The position numbers and the translations under genes are program-made. A stretch of DNA of 64,000 bases from LMUY01 sp965199105 (GTDB taxonomy: Bacteria > Pseudomonadota > Alphaproteobacteria > Acetobacterales > Acetobacteraceae): positions 2,914,001 through 2,978,000 of the forward strand of contig CBDAQO010000002.1 in assembly GCA_965199105.1 (NCBI GenBank), in the 5' to 3' direction. Under the pieces are notes generated by a model. That model saw nothing but the letters and a program-made list of their open reading frames with translations, did no database searches and was not told the DNA's origin. Each line of letters starts with the position of its first letter. Positions within the stretch are counted from its first letter, which is position 1. Shown piece by piece: positions 15,659 to 28,572 of the stretch.

Positions 15659-16609
15659 ATGGCGCAGACTAAAGTGGCGGCGGTGTTCGGCGGCTCGGGC
15701 TTCTTGGGGCGCTACGTCGTCCAGCGCCTGGCCGCGATGGGCTACGTCACCCGCATCGTCGGGCGCAACCCGGCGGCCGGGGGTGACCTGCGGCTGCTGG
15801 GCCGGGTCGGGCAGATCGTTCCGTTCTACGCCACGCTCGGCCACGAGGCGACCGTCAGCCGCGCCGTCGCCGGAGCCACCGTGGTGGTGAACCTGATCGG
15901 CATCCTGGCCGAGCGCCGCCGTGGCGACTTCGTCCGCGTGCAGGTGGACGGCGCGCGCCAGATCGCCAAGGCGGCGGCCGCAGCCGGGGTCACCCGCATC
16001 GCCCACGTGTCGGCCATCGGGGCGGACCCGGCGAGCCCCAGCCACTACGCCAGCACCAAGGCGCGGGGCGAGGCGGCGGTGCGCGAGGCCATGCCCCTGG
16101 CCACCATCCTGCGCCCCTCGCTGGTGTTCGGCGCCGAGGACCAATTCTTCAACCGCTTCGCCGGGCTGGCCCAGTTCCTGCCGTTCATGCCGGTGATCGC
16201 CGGAGACACCAAGATGCAGCCGGTCTATGTCGGGGACGTGGCAGACGCCATCCTGCTGGGCCTCACCGACCCGGTCACGCGCGGCAAGACCTACGAGCTG
16301 GGCGGCCCGACGGTGTGGAGCTTCCGCGACATCCTGGCCTTCATCCTGCGCGAGACCCACCGTCATCGCCGCCTGGTGGAGATCCCGATGGGCCTGGCCC
16401 GGCTGCAGGCCGGGTTCGCCGAGCTGTTGCCGACCAAGCCGTTCACGCGTGACCAACTGCTGCTGCTGTCGCGCGACAACGTGGTGAGCGCCGGCATGCC
16501 GGGCCTGCCGGAGCTTGGCATCGCGCCGACCCCGGTGGAACTGGTGGTGCCGGAGTACCTGGTCCGCTACCGGCCCGGCGGCGGTAAGATGGAGCGCGTG
16601 CCGGCTTAA
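15659..16609 (+). CDS. NDUFA9-like NAD(P)-binding protein (atypical SDR)
   Basis: Complex I NDUFA9 subunit family protein, an atypical short-chain dehydrogenase with a Rossmann fold. The 316-residue product begins MAQTKVAAVFGGSGFLGRYV (GGSGFLGR dinucleotide motif), followed by VVNLIGIL, HVSAIGADPASPSHYASTKARGE and LRPSLVFGAEDQFFNRFA, all typical of this family. In mitochondria the homologue stabilises complex I; bacterial roles are not settled and may concern quinone or lipid metabolism. An AGGGG site favours the ATG at 15659; an in-frame ATG at 15626 would add 11 residues. Confidence 0.9.
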   Translation: MAQTKVAAVFGGSGFLGRYVVQRLAAMGYVTRIVGRNPAAGGDLRLLGRVGQIVPFYATLGHEATVSRAVAGATVVVNLIGILAERRRGDFVRVQVDGARQIAKAAAAAGVTRIAHVSAIGADPASPSHYASTKARGEAAVREAMPLATILRPSLVFGAEDQFFNRFAGLAQFLPFMPVIAGDTKMQPVYVGDVADAILLGLTDPVTRGKTYELGGPTVWSFRDILAFILRETHRHRRLVEIPMGLARLQAGFAELLPTKPFTRDQLLLLSRDNVVSAGMPGLPELGIAPTPVELVVPEYLVRYRPGGGKMERVPA

Positions 16610-16778
16610 GGGGCCGGACCGGCCCTATTGGAGCGGCCAGGATGGGCATTGTCTGACGAAGGGACGATTATGGCAGCATTTTGTGTCAGCCCCACTGTCG
16701 TATTATGTCGTTTTCCTCTGTGCACGACCAGGTTGCAGCCGTATATCGCCGAACGTTAGCGAACGGGGAAACGTGTCC

Positions 16779-18209
16779 ATGGCCGACCGCATGCTGCAAT
16801 TCGTCCGCCTGCACCAGCAGACGCCGGAAAAGCGCGCGGTGTCGGAGCGCCGGGAGGACTTCGCCGAAATCTACCGCCGCTTCGACCAGGGCGCCGCCGC
16901 CGCGCAGGCCAGCCGCTGCAGCCAATGCGGCATCCCGTTCTGCTCGATCCACTGCCCGCTGTCCAACAACATCCCGGATTGGCTGAAGCTGTGCGCCGAA
17001 GGGCGGATGGAGGAGGCCTACGAGGTCAGCTCCGCCACCAACAACTTCCCCGAGATTTGTGGCCGCATCTGCCCGCAGGACCGGCTCTGCGAGGGCAACT
17101 GCGTCATCGAGAAGGGGTTCGAGAGCGTCACCATCGGCGCAGTCGAGCGGCACATCACCGACACCGCGTTCGCCAACGACTGGGTTAAACCGCTGCGCCC
17201 GCGCCAGGAGCGGCCGCAGTCAGTGGGCGTGATCGGGGCCGGGCCAGGCGGCTTGGCGGCGGCCGAGATGCTGCGGTCGCGCGGCTACCAGGTGCATGTC
17301 TACGACCGCTATGACCGGGTTGGCGGGCTGATGATCTACGGCATCCCCGGCTTCAAGCTGGAGAAGGAGATCGTGCTGCGCCGCTGGCGGTTGCTGGAGG
17401 CGGGCGGCATCCAGTTCCATCTCGGCGCCGGCGTGGGCGAGGGCCTGGACTACGGCGAGCTCCGCAGCCGGCACGACGCGCTGCTGATCGCCACCGGCGT
17501 CTACAAGGCGCGCGAAATCGGCGGGCCGGGCGCCGGGCTGCCCGGCATCGTCAAGGCGCTCGACTACCTCACCGCCTCCAACCGCCAGGGCCTGGGCGAC
17601 GACGTGCCCGCGTTCGAAAGCGGCGAGCTAGACGCGGCAGGCAAGCGCGTGGTGGTGGTCGGCGGCGGCGACACCGCGATGGACTGCGTGCGCACGGCCG
17701 TGCGCCAAGGTGCCGCTTCGGTAAAGTGCCTGTACCGCCGCGACCAGGCCAACATGCCAGGCTCGATGCGCGAGGTGAAGAACGCGCAGGAGGAGGGGGT
17801 GGAGTTCGTCTGGCTGTCCGCCCCGGACGCTTTCCTCGGCGACGACCACGTGACCGGTGTGATGGTAGGCCGCATGCGGCTGGGCATGCCGGACGCCTCG
17901 GGCCGCCGCTCGGTGGAGCCATCGGGCGAGCGGGTGGCGCTGGAGGCGGACTTGGTGATCAAGGCGCTCGGCTTCGACCCGGAGGAGCTGCCCAAGCTCT
18001 GGGGCGTCGATGGGCTCGAGGTGAGCCGCTGGGGCACGCTGGCGGTGGACCACCGCACCCAGATGACCAACCTGCCCGGCGTATTCGCCGCCGGCGACAT
18101 CGTGCGCGGCGCGAGCCTGGTGGTTTGGGCGATCAAGGACGGGCGGGACGCGGCGGCGCGCATGCACGAGTGGATGCAGGCCAACAGTATGGCCGTCGCC
18201 GCGGAGTAG
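16779..18209 (+). CDS. gltD: Glutamate synthase (NADPH) small subunit
   Basis: Beta subunit of glutamate synthase: passes electrons from NADPH through FAD and Fe-S clusters to GltB. The 476-residue product has N-terminal cysteine motifs CSQCGIPFCSIHCPLSNNIPDW and CGRICPQDRLCEGNC, the FAD-binding GVIGAGPGGLAAAE, the NADPH-binding VVVVGGGDTAMDC and the C-terminal GVFAAGDIVRGASLVV. GGGGA lies nine bases before the ATG; an in-frame GTG at 16773 is closer than ideal. It precedes gltB by 75 bases, with a palindromic repeat between them. Confidence 0.96.
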   Translation: MADRMLQFVRLHQQTPEKRAVSERREDFAEIYRRFDQGAAAAQASRCSQCGIPFCSIHCPLSNNIPDWLKLCAEGRMEEAYEVSSATNNFPEICGRICPQDRLCEGNCVIEKGFESVTIGAVERHITDTAFANDWVKPLRPRQERPQSVGVIGAGPGGLAAAEMLRSRGYQVHVYDRYDRVGGLMIYGIPGFKLEKEIVLRRWRLLEAGGIQFHLGAGVGEGLDYGELRSRHDALLIATGVYKAREIGGPGAGLPGIVKALDYLTASNRQGLGDDVPAFESGELDAAGKRVVVVGGGDTAMDCVRTAVRQGAASVKCLYRRDQANMPGSMREVKNAQEEGVEFVWLSAPDAFLGDDHVTGVMVGRMRLGMPDASGRRSVEPSGERVALEADLVIKALGFDPEELPKLWGVDGLEVSRWGTLAVDHRTQMTNLPGVFAAGDIVRGASLVVWAIKDGRDAAARMHEWMQANSMAVAAE

Positions 18210-18237
18210 CCCACGCATAACGACATCGGTCAAAAGA

Positions 18238-18270
18238 GCCCTCTCCCAGGGGGAGAGGGAGCGAGTTAGG
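18238..18270. repeat. Short palindromic repeat, copy 2 (gltD-gltB gap)
   Basis: GCCCTCTCCC, AGG loop, GGGAGAGGG arm, then a diverged tail (AGCGAGTTAGGG). It fills the gap between gltD and gltB, and its right edge (AGGGAAGGGA) provides the purine-rich ribosome site of gltB. Confidence 0.75.
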
Positions 18271-18284
18271 GAAGGGACCCGACC

Positions 18285-22793
<4,509 letters not shown>

Positions 22794-22820
22794 CCCCCCG
22801 CCTTCATTCGTCATCGAAAA

Positions 22821-22855
22821 GCCCTCTCCCTCCGGGAGAGGGTTGGGTGAGGGGC
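22821..22855. repeat. Short palindromic repeat, copy 3 (after gltB)
   Basis: The best-formed copy: GCCCTCTCCC-TCC-GGGAGAGGG followed by TTGGGTGAGGGGCC. It lies 27 bases after the gltB stop and could act as a transcription terminator or mRNA end-stabilising hairpin; there is no U-tract. Confidence 0.8.
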
Positions 22856-23387
22856 CTCGCCAAACCCCCGCCAGTCACCTAGTAACCAAGCCGCCACTCC
22901 AACGCGCTCAGCCATCGCGCCACCGCAACCAAGTTGCGATCGTCCGCCACTCGCTTACTTTCCCGAGCGAATCTGGGCTCATCACCCCGACATCTTGCAG
23001 GATCCGCAACTGTCCGACGACTTCCTTGGCTTTGCGCAACTGATGGAACTCATGAGTGAACTACCATCCGGCGCACAACAGTGCCGCGAGCAAATCGCCG
23101 CCGCGATGCCGCAACCGCCACCAGCGCGCAATGGCTGCAACGCGCGGATGATTGGATCAGGGAAAGCGTCGAGAGCTATCCGGGATTGGGCAAATGGGTC
23201 CACCTTGGCCATGCGGCCCAGCCCTGAAGGTGGGCGCGCCAGACGCGGTCGCGACGACTTGGTGTGCTACGACAGTAAAGCGTCAGCGCCTTAATCGCCC
23301 GTTAAGGTCTCCAAGCTAGGCTGCGGTGACTGGTGGCGCGTCGGACAATGCCTCGTCGCGGGCCAGGTGGAGGATGTCGCCCAAGCC
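22856..23387. other. Long intergenic stretch, possible decayed gene
   Basis: About 530 bases without an intact gene. On the plus strand one frame reads QLSDDFLGFAQLMELMSELP around 23007-23070, and a different frame just downstream reads QWLQRADDWIRESVESYPG then LGKWVHLGHAAQP and a stop at about 23226. Both are protein-like and adjacent, so this may be a frameshifted short gene. No family recognised. Confidence 0.3.
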
Positions 23388-25028
23388 ATGAGGATCCTTG
23401 TAGTCGACGATGACCTGATCCAGCAGCAGACGCTCGCCTGCTTCCTCAAGACCCATGGTTATGACGTCGAAACCGCCCTGACCGGCTTGGAGGCGATCAG
23501 AAGGGTGAGCAACGACCATTATCACGTGGTGCTGATGGACCACGCCATGCCCGAGATCAACGGAGCCTCCGCCGGCAAGGTGATCCGGCGCAACCGGGGC
23601 GACGGTGGCTACCCCTGGCTGATCGCGCTGAGCGCCAACGTGAACGCCGTCGTCCAACAGGAGGCGATGTCAGGCACGGTGTTCGACCGGCTGGAGCAGA
23701 AGCCATGGCACCCGCCCCACCTGCTCGAGCTGTTGAAGACATGCGACCGCCCCGTGCCGAGCGAGGCTGAGCGCGCGAGGCTGCTGGACGAGGACACGAC
23801 TTTCTCCCACGCCGTGACCGAAACGACGATCGCCTGGCGCTATCATGGCTTCTTCACCACCAGCACACCCGCGAAAGAGAAAATGAAGGTCCTCCTGGTC
23901 GACGAGGACCCGGCGTTGGTGGCGGACTTCACCGTTTCGCTCACCAGCCTGGGCTACGAGGTCGACCACGTGCCGACCCGGGCCGCGGCGTTGGAGCGAA
24001 TGGCGACCCAGCCGTATGACGTGGTACTCGCCGACTATCTCAGGCGCACTCGGTTCTGCGGCAGCCCAGCCGCTTACACGGAGGCGACCGCCGTGCCGCG
24101 CGTCAGTCCGCAGCCGCGCGCACAGCCATCGGGCTTCGAGCCAGGGCGCAAGGCCGCCGCGCCAGAGCAGGCGGCCCCCGCTGCCGGTCCACTGCGGGTG
24201 CTGGTCGCTGAGGGTTCGGACCTCCACCGAGACGTTTTGGCCTCGATGCTGCGCGCCGGCGGCCATCAAGTCACCTGCGTCGACAGCGGGCCGGAGGCCG
24301 TCGCCGTCGCGCTGCAGAACGAGTTGGACGTGGTGTTGATGGATCTGCGCATGCCGCTGCTAAGCGGCCTCGAGGCCAGCCGCCAGATCAGGGCGGGTGC
24401 CACGGTGCAGGCCTGCGTGCCGATCCTCGCACTCGCGGGGCAGGTGGCCGAAGACCAGGTGGTGCAATGGCGCGGCGCCGGCCTGGACGGCTACTTGAGC
24501 AAACCCTTCGCGCAAGACGCTGTGTTGGCCGTGGTTGCACGCGCGGGCGCGGCCAAGCAGCGGGCGAACGCGGCGGCAGACCCGGCGGTGCGCGCCTTGG
24601 CTCAGTCGCTGCTCACCGTGAGCGGTTCCGAGTTCTCCACGCTCGACCAGGACGTATTCAACCAGACAAAGCACTATCTGGGCGAGCAGAAGGCTACGTC
24701 CTACGTCGAGGTGCTGGCCACCAAAACGCAGTCGCTGCTGGGCAAGCTCGCGAACAAGGCGCCGGCCGAGTTGGTCGAGGAGACCCATGCACTGGGCGGC
24801 AGCGCCGGCATGTTCGGCTTCACCCGCCTGCTCGAGGTCAGCCGGTTGTTCGAACACGCGGTCAAGTCCGAGACGGCCGACATCGCGTCGCATGTTCGCG
24901 GATTGCAGGCGGCGCTCGAGGTTACGCGTGATGAGCTTGGCCGCCGGATGGGCGCCGGAGCCGGTGTACACGGGCCTGCCATCAGGCGACCGGCGGATGG
25001 AGGCGACCACCCACCGGCGTTGCACTAG
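23388..25028 (+). CDS. Multi-receiver signalling protein: REC-REC-REC-HPt, no kinase
   Basis: A 546-residue cytoplasmic phosphorelay protein. REC1 (about 1-125) has the acidic pair VDDD, phospho-acceptor Asp51 (VVLMDHAMP) and the conserved lysine in EQKPW (Lys105). REC2 (about 165-220) starts MKVLLVDEDP and reaches Asp216 (VVLADY) but stops there, lacking the second half of the fold, and runs into a Pro/Ala-rich linker. REC3 (about 246-370) has Asp319 (VVLMDLRMP) and SKPF, but its first acidic pair is AEGSD. The C-terminal HPt domain (about 400-520) has HALGGSAGMFG with His467. No HATPase or output domain. The start is the ATG at 23388; an in-frame GTG at 23367 would add seven residues. Confidence 0.85.
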   Translation: MRILVVDDDLIQQQTLACFLKTHGYDVETALTGLEAIRRVSNDHYHVVLMDHAMPEINGASAGKVIRRNRGDGGYPWLIALSANVNAVVQQEAMSGTVFDRLEQKPWHPPHLLELLKTCDRPVPSEAERARLLDEDTTFSHAVTETTIAWRYHGFFTTSTPAKEKMKVLLVDEDPALVADFTVSLTSLGYEVDHVPTRAAALERMATQPYDVVLADYLRRTRFCGSPAAYTEATAVPRVSPQPRAQPSGFEPGRKAAAPEQAAPAAGPLRVLVAEGSDLHRDVLASMLRAGGHQVTCVDSGPEAVAVALQNELDVVLMDLRMPLLSGLEASRQIRAGATVQACVPILALAGQVAEDQVVQWRGAGLDGYLSKPFAQDAVLAVVARAGAAKQRANAAADPAVRALAQSLLTVSGSEFSTLDQDVFNQTKHYLGEQKATSYVEVLATKTQSLLGKLANKAPAELVEETHALGGSAGMFGFTRLLEVSRLFEHAVKSETADIASHVRGLQAALEVTRDELGRRMGAGAGVHGPAIRRPADGGDHPPALH

Positions 25029-25099
25029 CGACCGGTGTCGCGGCGGGTTCGATGGCGGTGAGTTGGCGCGGCTCGGTGCGGGTGGCATAACGCCGGGCC

Positions 25100-25768
25100 A
25101 TGCGACTGCTCTACCACCTGCCGCTCTCCCCCTATGCCCGCAAGGTTCGCCTGGCGCTGGCCGAAAAGCGGCTAGGGTTCGAGCTGCGGGTGGAAAAGCC
25201 GTGGGATCGGCGGCCCGCCTACCTCGAACTCAACCCGTCCGGCTCCATCCCCACCCTGGTGGAGGAAAACGGCCTTGCGGTACCCGACTCCGCGGTCATC
25301 TGCGAATATCTCGACGAGGCCTATCCCGACACCCCGATGCTTGGCCACACGTTGGCGGAGCGGGTCGAAATCCGTCGCCTGGTGGCCTGGCTGGATGGCA
25401 AGTTCGCCCAGGAGGTGACCCGGCACCTCTACGGCGAGAAGGTGATCAAGCGTCTCGGCGGCGGCGGCCATCCGGACGCGGCGGCGCTGCGTGTGGGCTT
25501 CACCAACCTCAAGAACCATCTCACTTACATCGGTTGGCTGGCGGAGACGCGGAAGTGGCTTGGCGGCAACGCCCTTTCGCTGGCCGACCTGGCCGCCGCC
25601 GGCCACCTCTCCACGCTGGATTTCCTGGGCGATGTGGACTGGAACGCGGTGCCCGCCGCGCGCGATTGGTACGCCCGGATGAAGTCGCGCCCATCCTTCC
25701 GCCCCTTGCTGGCGGACCGGATGCTGGGCATGAGCCCGCCGCCGCACTACGCCGACCTAGACTTCTAA
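25100..25768 (+). CDS. fzlA: FzlA-type glutathione S-transferase-fold protein
   Basis: The 222-residue product has an N-terminal thioredoxin-like GST domain (LLYHLPLSPYARKVRLAL, then NPSGSIPTLVEENG and DSAVICEYLDEAYP) and an all-alpha C-terminal domain. The ending RPSFRPLLADRMLGMSPPPH followed by YADLDF is the hallmark of alphaproteobacterial FzlA, the GST-like protein that binds FtsZ filaments, curves them and in Caulobacter links Z-ring activity to cell-wall constriction. Assignment rests on recall of that conserved tail; a plain GST of another class is the alternative. Confidence 0.75.
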   Translation: MRLLYHLPLSPYARKVRLALAEKRLGFELRVEKPWDRRPAYLELNPSGSIPTLVEENGLAVPDSAVICEYLDEAYPDTPMLGHTLAERVEIRRLVAWLDGKFAQEVTRHLYGEKVIKRLGGGGHPDAAALRVGFTNLKNHLTYIGWLAETRKWLGGNALSLADLAAAGHLSTLDFLGDVDWNAVPAARDWYARMKSRPSFRPLLADRMLGMSPPPHYADLDF

Positions 25769-25786
25769 CCTTCCCATTGCAGGTGT

Positions 25787-25830
25787 GCAGAGGACGACCG
25801 TCCTCTGCTGGGGTCCGGGGCAAAGCCCCG
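25787..25830. terminator. Two adjacent hairpins after fzlA
   Basis: GCAGAGGACG and CGTCCTCTGC (25787-25808) form a perfect 10-bp stem with a two-base gap; eight bases later CGGGGC-AAA-GCCCCG (25816-25830) forms a second stem. Neither is followed by a T-tract. They may end the fzlA transcript or be a dispersed palindromic element. Confidence 0.5.
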
Positions 25831-25844
25831 CACCTGACGCGCGA

Positions 25845-25888
25845 TTGCGAAGCACTCGCAACTCTCTTGCATATGCGAAGCACTCGCA
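25845..25888. promoter_or_regulatory. Tandem 15-17 bp palindromes upstream of the oprB operon
   Basis: TTGCGAAGCACTCGCAA at 25845-25861 and TGCGAAGCACTCGCA at 25874-25888 share an identical 15-base core with inverted arms TGCGA/TCGCA, 28 bases apart, starting 79 bases before the oprB start codon. Paired near-identical palindromes at this distance are characteristic of repressor sites. The downstream EfeB-like peroxidase makes a Fur/Irr-family iron regulator a reasonable guess, but the regulator is not shown by the sequence. Confidence 0.6.
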
Positions 25889-25924
25889 ATAAGCTCCTGC
25901 CGCCAGCATAACCCCGGAGCGCCC

Positions 25925-27409
25925 GTGCCACGACATCGACCCAAGCTGCAGCTCGCCCGCCACTCTGCCGCCGCTCTCGCAACGCTCGCCGCCCTGGCCA
26001 GCCCCGCGCTGGCATCACCGCCGCCGCTCTCCGTGCCGGTCAGCCAGGACAACGGCGAAAACGGCCTACAGGGCTCCAGCAGCCTGCTCGGCAGCCTGCA
26101 GCGCACCAACTTCCTCTTGGGCGACCTGTTCGGCCTGCGCAGCGCGCTCAGCCCCTACGGCATCACCATCGCCATCCAGGAAACCAGCGAGGTGCTCGGC
26201 AACGCCACCGGCGGCGTCCGCCAGGGTGCGGATTACGACGGCCTGACGCAACTCGTGCTGCAGCTCGACACCCAACGCGCGTTCGGCTGGTATGGTGGGC
26301 TGTTCAACGTCAGCGCGCTGCAAATCCACGGTCGCAACCTCAGCGCGGACAACGTCGACACGCTGCAGACCGCCAGCGGAATCGAGGCCGACCGCGCCAC
26401 CCGGCTGTGGGAACTCTGGTATCAGCAGAAGTTCCTCGAGGAAGACCGGCTCGACGTCAAGGTGGGCCAGCAGAGCCTGGACCAAGAGTTCATCGTCAGC
26501 CCGAACGCGCTCTACTTCGTCAACACCAGCTTCGGCTGGCCCGTCGTGCCCTCGTTCGACCTGCCGGGAGGCGGCCCGGCCTACCCGTTGGCCACGCCGG
26601 GCATCCGCGTGCGCTACCGCCCGATCAACGCGCTGGCCATCCTGCTCGGCGTGTTCAACGGCAGCCCGGCGTCCAACAACAACGGCGACCCGCAGCAGGT
26701 CAACGCCTCAGGCACGCAGTTCCCGGTGAACCAGGGGCCGCTCGTCATCGCCGAGCTGCAATACAGCTACCCCTCGATCGGCAGCCTCGAAGAGCCTGGC
26801 GCGGGCGCCCCCCTGGGGCACACCTACAAGCTCGGCGCCTGGTTTGACGCGGAAGCATTCGACGACGTGCGATTGGACAACACGGGCACGCCGCTCGCCT
26901 CGCCCAACAGCACCGGGCTGCCGCGGCGGCGTTCCGGCGACTACTCGATCTACGCCGTGGCCGACCAGATGGTCTGGCGCAACAGCCAGAACCCGAACCA
27001 ATCCGTCAGCGTGTTCGCCCGCGCCATGGGAACGCCGCAGAGCGACCGTAACCTGGTCGACTATTCGGTCGATGGTGGCGTCGTCTTCCACGGCCCGATC
27101 CGCACCCGACTGGACGACACGCTGGGCTTCGGCTTCGGTTACGCCCATGTCAGCAACGCCGTGGCGGCCGCCGACCGGGACGCGGCGGTCTTGAACATCG
27201 CGGCCTCGCCGGGCACTTACTCTGCCATCCAGAGCAGCGAGACGTTCATCGAGGCGACCTACCAATACCAGGTTCATCCATGGTGGCAGCTCCAGCCCGA
27301 CGCCCAATACGTGTTCAAGCCCGGTGGCGGATTGCAGAACCCGATCGAGCCGAGCCAGCGCATCAAGAACGAGCTCGTGCTCGGCCTGCGCACCAACGTG
27401 CTGTTTTGA
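25925..27409 (+). CDS. OprB-type carbohydrate porin
   Basis: Outer-membrane beta-barrel of the OprB carbohydrate-selective porin family. The 494-residue product has a signal peptide ending ASPALAS, then GSLQRTNFLLGDLFGLRSAL, a LWELWYQQKFLEEDRLDVKVG segment and SPNALYFVNTSFGWP; repeated alternating hydrophobic strands follow, ending LVLGLRTNVLF with terminal Phe as expected for BAM recognition. The GTG start is supported by CGGAG five bases upstream. First gene of a three-gene operon with a beta-propeller protein and a DyP peroxidase. Confidence 0.9.
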   Translation: MPRHRPKLQLARHSAAALATLAALASPALASPPPLSVPVSQDNGENGLQGSSSLLGSLQRTNFLLGDLFGLRSALSPYGITIAIQETSEVLGNATGGVRQGADYDGLTQLVLQLDTQRAFGWYGGLFNVSALQIHGRNLSADNVDTLQTASGIEADRATRLWELWYQQKFLEEDRLDVKVGQQSLDQEFIVSPNALYFVNTSFGWPVVPSFDLPGGGPAYPLATPGIRVRYRPINALAILLGVFNGSPASNNNGDPQQVNASGTQFPVNQGPLVIAELQYSYPSIGSLEEPGAGAPLGHTYKLGAWFDAEAFDDVRLDNTGTPLASPNSTGLPRRRSGDYSIYAVADQMVWRNSQNPNQSVSVFARAMGTPQSDRNLVDYSVDGGVVFHGPIRTRLDDTLGFGFGYAHVSNAVAAADRDAAVLNIAASPGTYSAIQSSETFIEATYQYQVHPWWQLQPDAQYVFKPGGGLQNPIEPSQRIKNELVLGLRTNVLF

Positions 27410-27423
27410 CGAAGGACCGCCCC

Positions 27424-28572
27424 ATGCCAAACCGCCCGGCGCCTGTCGCCCTCGCCGCCCTGCTGCTGCTCGGCACGGCCGTCACCGCGCACCCGGCCCG
27501 CGCCCAATCCCGCGGCTTCCTCGAGACGATCCATCGCCACGCCACGATGTCGTCGACCGTGACCGACAACGGTGACCTCAACCCCTACGCCGTGGTCGTC
27601 GCCCCAGTGACGGCGGGCAAGGTGATGAAGGACGACGTGCTGGTCGACAACTTCAACAACATCTCCAACCTGCAGGGCACCGGCACCACCATCGTGGGCT
27701 TCCGGCCGCAAACCCGCGAGTCCTACCTGTTCGCCCGCCTGCCGCACCAGCTTGCCGCGTGCCCCGGCGGGGTCGGGCTCACCACGGCGATGACGATGCT
27801 GAAAACCGGCTGGGTGATCGTGGGCAGCACACCCAGCACCGATGGCACGACGGCCACCAAGGGCGATGGCTGCATGCTGGTGCTGGATCCTGAGGGCAAG
27901 CTGGTGGCGGCCTGGTCGGGGCCCACCATCAACGACCCCTGGGGCAACATGGCGGTGGTCGACAACGGCTCCACCGCCACGCTGTTTATCAGCATGGCCG
28001 GGTTCGACCTGCCGCCGCCCACCAAGCTCGACCCGGCGACCGAACTGCCCATCGTCATCCACAAGGCCACCGTGCTGCGCCTGCAGATCACCATCCCTGA
28101 GGGCAAGCCGCCGGTGCTGGTCGGCCAGGACGTGATCGGGAACGGCTTCGCCAGCCGGGCGGACTACGACAACTTCCTGCTCGGCCCCACCGGGCTCGCC
28201 CTCGGCTCCGACAACACGCTCTACGTGACCGACGGGCTGGACAACGTGATCACCGCCATCCCGGACGCGACCACCCGCAACGACAGCGCCGGGACGGGCC
28301 GCGTGGTGACGCAAGGCGGCCTGCTGTCCTGGCCGCTGGCGATGGCGTGGTCGCCGGAAGGCCACCTGCTGGTGTGCAACGGCAAGGATGGCCGCCTGGT
28401 GGAGGTGGACCCGGCGGCCGGCAAGCAGATCTACGCGCAATGGATCAACAACGACCAGGCGCAGTCGCCACCTGGCAATGGGGACCTGTTCGGGATAGCG
28501 ATGACGCCGGACAACAAGGGCTTCTACTACGTGATGGACGACGTGAACACGCTGATGCGGGGCAGCCGGTGA
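27424..28572 (+). CDS. Secreted beta-propeller (NHL/SMP-30-like) protein
   Basis: The 382-residue product has a signal peptide (MPNRPAPVALAALLLLGTAV...ARAQ) and a periplasmic domain with repeated propeller-blade motifs such as GPTGLALGSDNTLYVTDGLD, SWPLAMAWSPEGHLLVCNGKD and GDLFGIAMTPDNKGFYYVMD. No catalytic residues of a defined enzyme can be assigned. It sits 14 bases after oprB and its stop overlaps the GTG of the peroxidase gene, so it is translated with both. Role inferred only as a periplasmic partner of that system. Confidence 0.85.
   Translation: MPNRPAPVALAALLLLGTAVTAHPARAQSRGFLETIHRHATMSSTVTDNGDLNPYAVVVAPVTAGKVMKDDVLVDNFNNISNLQGTGTTIVGFRPQTRESYLFARLPHQLAACPGGVGLTTAMTMLKTGWVIVGSTPSTDGTTATKGDGCMLVLDPEGKLVAAWSGPTINDPWGNMAVVDNGSTATLFISMAGFDLPPPTKLDPATELPIVIHKATVLRLQITIPEGKPPVLVGQDVIGNGFASRADYDNFLLGPTGLALGSDNTLYVTDGLDNVITAIPDATTRNDSAGTGRVVTQGGLLSWPLAMAWSPEGHLLVCNGKDGRLVEVDPAAGKQIYAQWINNDQAQSPPGNGDLFGIAMTPDNKGFYYVMDDVNTLMRGSR

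Noticed and set aside
16675..16705. Possible gltD promoter (TTTTGT, 16 bases, TATTAT)
   Set aside because: The -10 is good but the -35 is weak and the region is a modestly AT-rich gap; not strong enough to list.
25845..25888. Tandem GCGAAGCACTCGCAA copies as a minimal CRISPR array
   Set aside because: Only two copies, palindromic, 12 bases apart and upstream of an operon; fits an operator pair, not spacers and repeats.
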